This document shows, piece after piece, positions 56,263 to 64,000 of a DNA stretch of 64,000 nt. The notes below the pieces were generated by a model. It was not told where the DNA came from and did no database searches. It was given only the letters and a program-made list of their open reading frames with translations. The stretch is from Hofstenia miamia (Eukaryota > Xenacoelomorpha > Acoela), in the NCBI GenBank assembly GCA_004352715.1, contig SCFE01000046.1, forward strand, positions 1,577,152 through 1,641,151, read 5' to 3'. The stretch's first letter is position 1. Each line of letters starts with the position of its first letter. Both the position numbers and the translations under genes were made by a program.

Positions 56263-57600
56263 CTCTGGCAGTCCCTCGTATTTGGTGTGTGCTAGGAATT
56301 GGAATTGTTTTTTCTCTCCATCTAATTTTGCTGCGTCTCTTTGGTATTCCAGTAGTGACGTCCAGAAGTCCGCATTGTTGTGTAGGGTACCTTTCTGATG
56401 TTTGATTGAAAACGTGAATTCATTCAAATATTCAATCCATCGCTACACTATTCCGGACTTATCCCCTGAGAACTTCTTTAGCCAGGCTAGTCCACTGTTG
56501 TCAATGCGTACTGTAAATTCTCTACTGATCAAGAGATGCCTAAATTTTTTTATTCTCCTGATCAGTGCCAGCATTTCCACCTTGGTTGATCCGTAGTTTT
56601 CCGTTTTTCATTTGTCCCAGTGTAGCTCTGATCGCCACTTTACTTGCTTCGCAATCTAATATAAACTGCTTGTTGTAGACCAGTGTGCTTAGAGATGGTA
56701 ATTTAGCTAATTCTTTGTTGATGTTATCTAGTTCCTCTTGTTCTTGCCATGTCCATACAAATGGCACTGAGTTTCTCATTAACTTAGTCATCTTCACTGC
56801 CTTACTGGCGATATTCGGAATGAAGGTGCCATAGTAGTTGAAGAATCCCATTATTCTCTGTATGTCCTGCTTGTTGTTGGGTTTTTCTATTTTCCGGATC
56901 ATCTCCCTCATGTTATCTTTCATGCATATCCTGCCTTTCTCGATTGTTCTTCCCAAGAATACTATTTTCTCCTTTAAAATATCACACTTATTTCCATTAA
57001 TGCGGAGTCCTGCCTTCTTTAATATTGTTAGAGTTTTTTCTAATTTTTCCAGGTGTTCTTTGATGGTATTGCTCATTACTATTATATTGTCTATGTATGC
57101 ATGACTCCGTCTTCCATTCTGTGTGTTCTGTTCTTCAGCACTTTTGTGATGTAGCTTTGAAAGGTTGCCAGTGTGTTGCATAATCCGAACCCCATATATA
57201 TCCATTCATACAACCCATATGGTGTTATGAATGCTGTTTTCTCAATATCATCTTCTTCCATCTTCACTTGCCAGTAGGCTTTGCATAGATCTAGCATTGT
57301 AAAATACCTGTGCTTGCTTGCCTCATAAAGCATGTCCTCTATCCATCGAAGGGGATATGAGTCTTTTTTTGTTACCCCATTTAGTTTGCAAAAGTCTATG
57401 CATAGGCGATATTTATCTCCTTGCTTCACGAATACTGTCGGTGCTGCATACAGGCTCTCACTTGGGCGGATGATATTATTGTTGATTAACTCCTCTAGTA
57501 TGCGGTTATATTAATCTTTCATCTGCTCTGGTACCCTTCTGACTGGCAGCTTAATGGGTTTGTCCGTCTTTGTAACTATCTTGTGTTTCTCGCCTACTCT
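56263..57600 (-). pseudogene. Reverse transcriptase and RNase H of element B
   Basis: RT: YRLCIDFCKLN, TMLDLCKAYWQVKM with the first catalytic Asp, TPYGLYEWIYMGFGLCN, then a frame change near 57100, and AYIDNIIVMSN, where the usual YIDD has become YIDN. Connection: GLRINGNKCDI, FLGRTI, RIMGFFNYYGTFIPN. RNase H: FILDCEASKVAIRATLGQ and, toward the end, RWIEYLNEFTFSIKHQKG followed by NNADF. Stops near 57510, 56560 and 56445. The changed catalytic Asp would by itself abolish polymerase activity. Confidence 0.8.
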
Positions 57601-57974
57601 TTTCCCATGCTTATCTCTCTGTAATTGAATATACATTTGTGTTTTTCCAACATTTTTTTCAATTTCGTGATTTCCTGCTCCTCCAGGTGCGGATAATCTT
57701 CGTCTCTTATTTCCACTTCTCTGTACGTGTCTTCTTCATTTGCTTTTGTCCCTATGCCCTTGAGTCGGCCTTTGGGAGTACTTGCGATGGTGTTCGTCCA
57801 CTTACCCCTGAGTTGGCCATGTGGAGTACTTTCCGTTTTCATTTGCGTGTACTTGAGTCAAACATGCAAATTACTCACTCCATCATTGTATTCTATTGTC
57901 TTCCAAATGAGTCTGATGTTGGACTTGATATATTTTACGTATATCCTTACTTGAGATTTCTTAAGATTAACATT

Positions 57975-58643
57975 TCAGTTTGTCGTGTTGAGGATCGGTA
58001 TTCTCCCCTTTTCATTCTTAACTATGCACACACTGGACGGCAGTGATACTCTCTTCGTATTAATTCCTTTATTATCATATAGCATTATGTCGGCTGCTAT
58101 TGGGTCGTCTGTCTCTATTGTATGCATTTTCCATTGAAGCAGTTGTAAATGAATATCTTCTTGCAATTTGAATGTGATTATTTTGTGTCTTCCTTCCTCC
58201 TCTTTGATTTCAATTTCTTCCTCTTCCACTTTTATAGTCCTGTTTGCGTAGTTTATAACACATCCATTGTTTGTCAGAAAGTCATCACCCAATATAACCT
58301 CGTATGGTAACAAATTTTTGTGAGTGTCCACCACTACCAGCAATTGCTCGAATTTCGTGTTCGCTATTCTCATCTGCACTGTGTTTAATATCCCTTTTGT
58401 GTCAATATATTCTCCTGATGCGTTAATCAATTGTTTGTTGCAACTGTTCAAATCTTCGCGTTTGAAACCCAACTTTGTTGTGCACTCGTCTGTGATTATC
58501 GACGTTGCTGCTCCAGTATCAATGGTTGCTTTCGTCATTACTCCATTAATTGCTATTGTTATTGTATTTATCGTGTCAAGATTTGTCAGGATCATTATCG
58601 ATGCATGGTTTTTATGAGTCAGCGCTTTAACTAGTTTTCTCAC
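57975..58643 (-). pseudogene. Aspartic protease of element B
   Basis: KATIDTGAATSIITDEC holds the active-site DTG, followed by LINASGEYIDTKG and LPYEVILGDDFLTNNG. The order and spacing are as in retroviral-type pepsin-like proteases and as in element A. This is an open frame of 222 codons. The protease-RT linker (57594-57842) has two related P(H/K)GxLxGx stretches. Confidence 0.8.
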
Positions 58644-58659
58644 TCCTTGTCGGTTTGCG

Positions 58660-59560
58660 ATGCTTAATTCATTTCGTTTTCCGATTCTATTAAATCTTCA
58701 TCCTCGTAGTAAGCCTCCTCATCTCCGATTACATTTGTTTGTTTAGTGCAATCAGGTTTTTTGTGACCCTTCTGTCTTCAACAGTAGCACTTGAAGTCTT
58801 TTTCTCTCACTTTTCTAGTCTTTCCATCCTTTCCTTTGATCTTTATGATTTTCTCTGGTTTACTTTCATTATAGGGCTTGCTCGGAGGTCGCGATTTCAG
58901 ATTATTTCTCCATGTTAGTGTTTCTCTGTGCCAGACAGCTTTCTCATAGATTCGTGCGTTATTCTCAATCGTTGCTTGTATGTCAGCCGCCTCCCAAATC
59001 ATCTTTTCCAGTTTATCGTCTACATCGCACTTAATTTCGAACTGTGTTCTGATACTCTCTGGCATTCTTTTGCATATATGCGAAAATAGATCGTATTTTG
59101 AGTATTTGTTTTCTCTCGAGCTCAGCATTACCAATCGCTCAACTTGTTGAATGTAATTTTGTATATCATCAGTTTTCTTCATTTTAGTCATGTTTAAGAT
59201 TATTCAGTACTGGTTCTTGAAACTTTCGTTTTCATAATAGTCTATGAAATCACTTATAAGTAGTTTGTAGTTCTTTTTTGTTTCCATATCCAGTAATAAA
59301 TAGTGTTGGTAAGCTGTTCCCGTCAGGTACAGCGGTAGTCTTGCTGCTGCAGCTTGCTGGCGTACTTTTCTTTCTGCCATTGTGATTTCGAACATTTGCA
59401 GCCACTCGACAAATGTTGGATTATATCCGTCTACCCTACCATTAAATTTTGGTAGCGTTGCTTTACAGGGTATTGTGTCATTGGTTGTATTCCGTGATAG
59501 TATTGAGCTTCGTATTTTGGTTTGTTGTTTATTTCTGATTGTGTCCTCCTCCTGTAACTA
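58660..59560 (-). pseudogene. gag of element B, 5' part missing
   Basis: Core: LPKFNGRVDG near 59450, EWLQMFEITMAERKV, LPLYLTGTAYQHYLLLD (59204-59395), then YSKYDLFSHICKRMPE (58778-59191), all matching A's gag. The knuckle is CYC-(TGA)-RQKGHKKPDC near 58752-58795, so one Cys position is a stop. The N-terminal coiled-coil part seen in A is absent and similarity ends near 59560. Confidence 0.75.
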
Positions 59561-59639
59561 AAATCATTTTTGATTGCTGGAAATGAAGGCTACTGTGAAA
59601 ACCAAAACATGCATGGCTCTGTTTAATGAAACTGGACGA

Positions 59640-60095
59640 CCCCTACTCCTATTGTTACAAGGTGGCACTCCTGATTAGAAGCAGCTTAATACTATGCAAA
59701 TAACTTGAATGAAGGAAAGCTTGCTAGTTCTTTTGAATGTCATTTCATCATTGTCCAACGAGCTAAGCATTGAAGAAACGTACGTTCAAGGATTCATTGA
59801 TGGTCTAAATTAAAAATCTCTTATTACGCATATCAAGAATTTCGAATCTGCAAATGTCGCTATTATTTCAGCTTGGCAAGCACTAAACCAAATTTTGAGC
59901 AATCTAGAACATAATAGCTTATTTGAACATTAGGATGAAGGCTGCTGATGATCTTTGTAAAATTATCAGTGCAAGTGGTGACCTAAATCCTTCTAATTAT
60001 TTCCTTCTTCAAATGCTCAACCCAATATTGTAGGTGTTGAGAGAAGTTTTTCTATGTTAAGAAACTTTAACGCCGAGAATGCTGTACACTATTTT
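59640..60095 (+). pseudogene. hAT-like transposase C-terminal relic
   Basis: The plus strand encodes NPSNYFLLQMLNPI and, in a shifted frame, GVERSFSMLRNF near 60030-60065. The latter is a typical hAT dimerisation signature (VERSFSxL). Stops are frequent and no ends or duplications were found. Not closely similar to the hAT element at 384-3681. Confidence 0.5.
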
Positions 60096-60099
60096 ATTG

Positions 60100-61250
60100 C
60101 ATAATACAATTGCAGTAAATGATTTTTTTAGTTTTGTCGTTCAGTGCTGATAAAAACTACTTAAAAACAATGTAGGAAAGTGTGCTAGCTACATAGCATA
60201 CAAAATTTTTTTGCTAATTTTTATGAATGCATTATTCGTTAAGGCTTAAGTAGTAAGCATAACTACTATTGCATATTCATGCGTATATTATCTGATTTTT
60301 TTATAAAAATATTCTTCAAACACTGGCGATTTGCTAGCAGAAGCTAGCTACATGTACGCCATCTATTGTTAGTTTTTTATTGAGAGAAAACAATTTTAGA
60401 CATGATGCAATGAAGTATTAAATGACATTTGACTTCACAATCCATATTATAGTTTAAAATAGACATTTTCGACTTATCATTAGTTGTAGGTAATCACTAT
60501 TACAAAATTTAACTATCAGCTAAGATTTTCCTGATATATATTTTTGCATTGGTAAAAATATGTTTTAAATGCTTTTAGATGATTTAAAATCATTATTGGT
60601 TTTAATATCCTTGGAAGGATGTTCCAGTTGCTGATAGCACTATTAATAAATTAACTTTTCGAAGTATTTTTGAAAAAAATTATGTTAGCAATTTTTGTTT
60701 GATTTCTTTCTGATATTGACGTTAAAATTCGCAAGCTTGATTAAATTGTAAGGCGGTAATTCATTAATTATATTAGAGAAGTTTACTACATTATTAAAGA
60801 TGATTAACTGATTGGGGGGGGGGGAATATAATTTTTTGTTTTGAGATACTTTGAAACACTTTCAGAACCCATTTAAACTGGGTTTCGAATTTGTTGAGAA
60901 GGAAATCACCTACATCTGTGAACAATATATTAATTTAGTTAAGATGACGAAGAAAATAAGCATGAAACATTTTTATTACTGCAGTGGAGGGAAATTGTTC
61001 TGCAATGTAATAAATACTTTAAGTGCCTTAAATACATGTTTACATCATATTACAATGAGTCACAGATACTAGTGGTATAACTGAAGTCCATTCTATTCTG
61101 CGAGTAACAAAGATAATAAATTAGTGTATTCTGCTTTTGTTAATAATTTTCATATATTTCTTTACAATTTAGCTTCTTTTCTCAGTTTGCTTAAATTGAG
61201 AAAGTATATTTTTAATTATAAGTTCCGCTTCATTTGATTTGGACTTTGAA
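60100..61250. other. AT-rich sequence, no gene seen
   Basis: A run of ten Gs lies at about 60816-60825. The open frame 60851-61072 has no recognisable motif. Confidence 0.5.
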
Positions 61251-61253
61251 ATG

Positions 61254-62562
61254 AAAATGTCTGCTACATATAGAAATCAGGTTATTAAATAATCAAGCAA
61301 ACTATTGTTTTATCAAAGAGGTAGCAAAGTCAAGTATATACAAACATAACACAGCTAATATCAGTCTCAAAAAGTTATCAACGATCACATGCAACAAGCA
61401 CTCAGGAAACAAAGAAGTTTGTGTTTTCAATTTCTCTCCTAAATTCTCAGTTTTCTTTTCTTTGCATTTGTCAGATTGCTCAGAAAGACATAATTTGAAC
61501 TTAAAATTATGCCAACTAAGCAAAGACGTTGTAGTACAATTTGCTAATAACTATATCAAGGTAAAGGGTGTCAATGAAAATGCAACAATTGTTGGAGTGA
61601 ATATGCTTGAATTGGAGACGATATCGTAAGGTAAAGGCTACTGAACTTGGAGAATCTGCGAATTGGTAATATAACAGGGAAATTTCAATTTCATTATTTA
61701 GTATTAAATAATGTTACTGGAATTCAGTCATTCAGTTATTCATGTCAGTTTCTCAATTGTACAATTGTTATTAGTAATTGCAATTTTTCATTCTTCAAAT
61801 CAGACACATATCTGCATTTTCCCAGGAATAATTATAACACAATTAACATAACTATAATAAATTCAATATTTTCAAAATTTGCTCATGATGTCTCTTTCAT
61901 TGAAATATTTACTACTCATAACGCAATTAACATAACTGTAATAAATTCAATATTATCAAACTTTTTTCAAGATTTTGGTTTTCTTGACATTTATTCTACA
62001 CCTAAAACTACAATAGTTAAAATGATTAACAATACATTCAAAGATATATTGTCGTCATATTATTTTATTGTTATTTATGGAGGGCAATCAGTAAATTTAT
62101 GGTTAGAAAATAATAATTTCATCCGCAAACATGTAGATCTAAACATAGTTCGTATTTCTAGTGCATTTGTGGAGAATTTTAATTTGATCAACAACCACTT
62201 TATCTTTAACATCACTCAACAACTAGTTTTTCTTAATTCTATAGACTAAAACTTATTGTCAATTGTCCAGTAATGTTTTCATTAACAATACAAGTGAATT
62301 TGCAGTGGAAATTCATCAAGCAAATGTACGCATTTCAAATGAAATCTTTATGAACAACAAATTCAACGCATATTTTTCTTCAGATTGGCATGGATTAACA
62401 ATTGTAAATACCGCGTTTGAATTTAGAGTTCCTATGGATGAAGATTATTGCCCATTCATGAATTTGGAAGCATTTCAACATTCGAATTTTTCAAATGTCA
62501 CAATTTTCACAGCAAAGGATATTTTGAATATTGTTGTGGAGCAGAAATCAGTTCTCAGATAA
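61254..62562 (+). pseudogene. Right-handed beta-helix protein, host gene fragment or pseudogene
   Basis: Three open stretches in different frames read on as one protein style. 61254-61628 contains LCQLSKDVVVQFANNYIKVKGVNENATIVGVNM, resembling the first rungs of pectate-lyase-like beta-helices. 61647-62249 follows, with repeated rungs such as INITIINSIFSKF, INITVINSILSNF and VKMINNTFKDI. 62263-62562 adds SSNVFINNTSEFAVEI. Rung length is about 20-30 residues and Asn-rich turns are frequent. GTAAGG at 61627 could be a splice donor but no suitable acceptor gives a clean join, so frameshifts are equally likely. No start methionine is evident. It is not an obvious transposon protein. Confidence 0.5.
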
Positions 62563-64000
62563 AGAATATGACAGATATTCTTTTACTACACTATCTGTTT
62601 AGATTTCTTGGAATAATTTGATATTTATCATACATTTTTAAAAAGCTATTTCAAATATTTTGGTTTGCAGCTCTTGCATGGCAGTATACCTTACATGGCT
62701 TTCACTGCTTTTGCAACTATTAATGCACGAATTCCTTATCCATTCTCATTGTAGTTGGCATAGAAATGACGACACACACATGTTATTCACTGTAAGTGTT
62801 GTAGTTGATGTCTTTTCCCTGTATTTTAATAGCTACCATAGAAATGAGAATACGTTTTTCCAGATGATTCACTGTTATATTAGTTGATGTTTGCTACACA
62901 CTCGATTCTTTTCCATCAGTAGATATGATTTCCAATTGTCAAATTAGTCACAACTCCATGTTGAGATCACCCGCGAAAAATACAAAAGCCGGATGCAAGT
63001 ATCTTTTTTCCTAAAAGATTATAGAACCATGAATATTTACATTTATAAAGATAATTGCAGCCCAAGTAATGAACAACCCACATTGATAGAAGGTGTTTTA
63101 AAGTATCAACTATATTTTATATTTGGAGACTCATTAATATTCATGCATTATCGAATGTCATTTCACGATTGTGTTGGTGCTGTGAGTATTTATGACTTTC
63201 AATTTCTTGATTTTTTCAACTTCTAGAAAGAATGATGAACTTTTCACTTGGTACAATTTTCAAAACATTGAAAAGCATCGGATTTTTATCATAAGATGAT
63301 TTGTATAGTGATTCAATCAGACTACTTCTTGCCATTATACTACTGCTTTTATTCATGTTTATATTTGTTTTTTGTGTTATATGTTTTCTAGATATGTTAT
63401 CCATTTTTAAAATCGCCTTGAAGTTCCTGTTTAATTTTTAATAGTTTCTTTCAAAGTACATCGCCACTCTTTGAACAATGCTATTGTCTCCTATCCGTTC
63501 GCGAATTCAAAAGGGGCCATGGTGAATGTGGAATGGCCCCTCCTCATGTCTTCAAAACTGACTTTGATTTGTTAAATGAAGCTTCGGCAAAAAATTAAAA
63601 TATTTTAAACACTAAATCCGGAAATGCATTTTTAAAGTATACTTTTCAATAATTTCACATTATCAAGATTGTCAAAAAAAGCGAAACGCACGCCCCTGCT
63701 CCTGAATGATGAGAACATCAACCTTATTTTTTAGTAAAATTACATGTCAATAAATTGAGAAGCATGTCTTCTGAAGAAATATATCGCATTCCAGCATTCT
63801 AGTTGAACTTTTATGATAAATTAAGATATTTTCATATAACTATTATTAGAGTTGGCATGCCTAAAATAAAGAGTGTTTTAAACAGTGTTTTTTGCAATAG
63901 TTTTTTAAATGATCTTTTCCAAATTAAATAATATGGAACGATTGGAATTTTTTTTGAGATTTGTCTATTCGTACTTTCATACCCTACTTTCAAGCGAAAA
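62563..64000. other. No gene seen
   Basis: AT-rich. The open frame 62993-63226 (NCSPSNEQPTLIEGVLKYQL) might continue the beta-helix gene as another exon, but nothing in it is diagnostic. Confidence 0.4.

Larger units (their letters stand above)
48030..59560 (-). mobile_element. Ty3/gypsy-like element 'B' with ORF3, full gene order, LTRs not found
   Basis: Reading right to left: gag (58660-59560), protease, RT, RNase H, integrase, pol tail, ORF3 (to about 48040). The element is related to A throughout but clearly diverged in protein sequence. It is interrupted by N1 (55114-56256) and by a 2-kb insertion (48221-50253). No LTR could be identified at either end, so it is probably truncated on both sides. 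Confidence 0.8.

Noticed and set aside
1-64000. CRISPR arrays, bacterial operons, ribosome binding sites
   Set aside because: No regularly spaced repeats or prokaryotic gene organisation. All coding signals are eukaryotic transposon types.

Overview
This is an AT-rich eukaryotic contig, most likely from an invertebrate animal genome. The evidence is its mobile-element repertoire: hAT, Tc1/mariner and PIF/Harbinger-like DNA transposons, a Penelope-like element with hammerhead ribozymes, APE-type and restriction-endonuclease-type LINEs, and Ty3/gypsy LTR elements. There are no bacterial operons, no CRISPR array and no complete tRNA gene. The species cannot be named from this sequence. Nearly every recognisable coding stretch belongs to a decayed transposon. 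The only candidate host gene is a broken right-handed beta-helix protein near the right end (61254-62562). The assembly is imperfect: six N runs, and several single Ns that sit on duplication or deletion junctions.

Left third (1-31000). A hAT transposon (384-3681, 8-bp TSD) is followed by a Tc1/mariner element (about 6021-8804) split by a PIF/Harbinger-like insertion (6181-7715, TAA TSD). Next comes a Penelope-like element (11401-13984) with duplicated 3' ends, each carrying a hammerhead ribozyme. A 5'-truncated APE LINE with a nearly intact RT ORF and C2H2 fingers (16278-19178) has a perfect 12-bp TSD. An RLE-type LINE lies between TAA microsatellites (21257-23850), followed by a CR1/jockey-like LINE (23986-26332), a long-TIR element with degenerate TTAGGG motifs (27160-27862) and a solo LTR (28430-28653).

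Centre and right (31005-59560). Two related but clearly diverged Ty3/gypsy-like elements dominate. Element A (+ strand, 31005-42492) has both LTRs, a primer-binding site, gag, protease, an integrase with its DDE triad, and a polypurine tract, but its RT and RNase H are deleted. A second, partial copy (A2) continues directly out of A's 3' LTR, so the two share one LTR. Element B (- strand, about 48030-59560) keeps gag, protease, RT, RNase H and integrase. Downstream of pol, in the position where env would lie, both A and B carry a collinear ORF of roughly 1000 codons (called ORF3 here) that I cannot assign to any known family. Its conservation between two diverged elements is the best candidate in the window for something undescribed. 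A non-autonomous TIR family (called N1 here) is present in three copies; two of them interrupt A and B, and removing them with one TSD restores the reading frames.

Beyond B there is a hAT-like relic (about 59690-60090), the beta-helix gene remnant, and AT-rich sequence with no identifiable gene.
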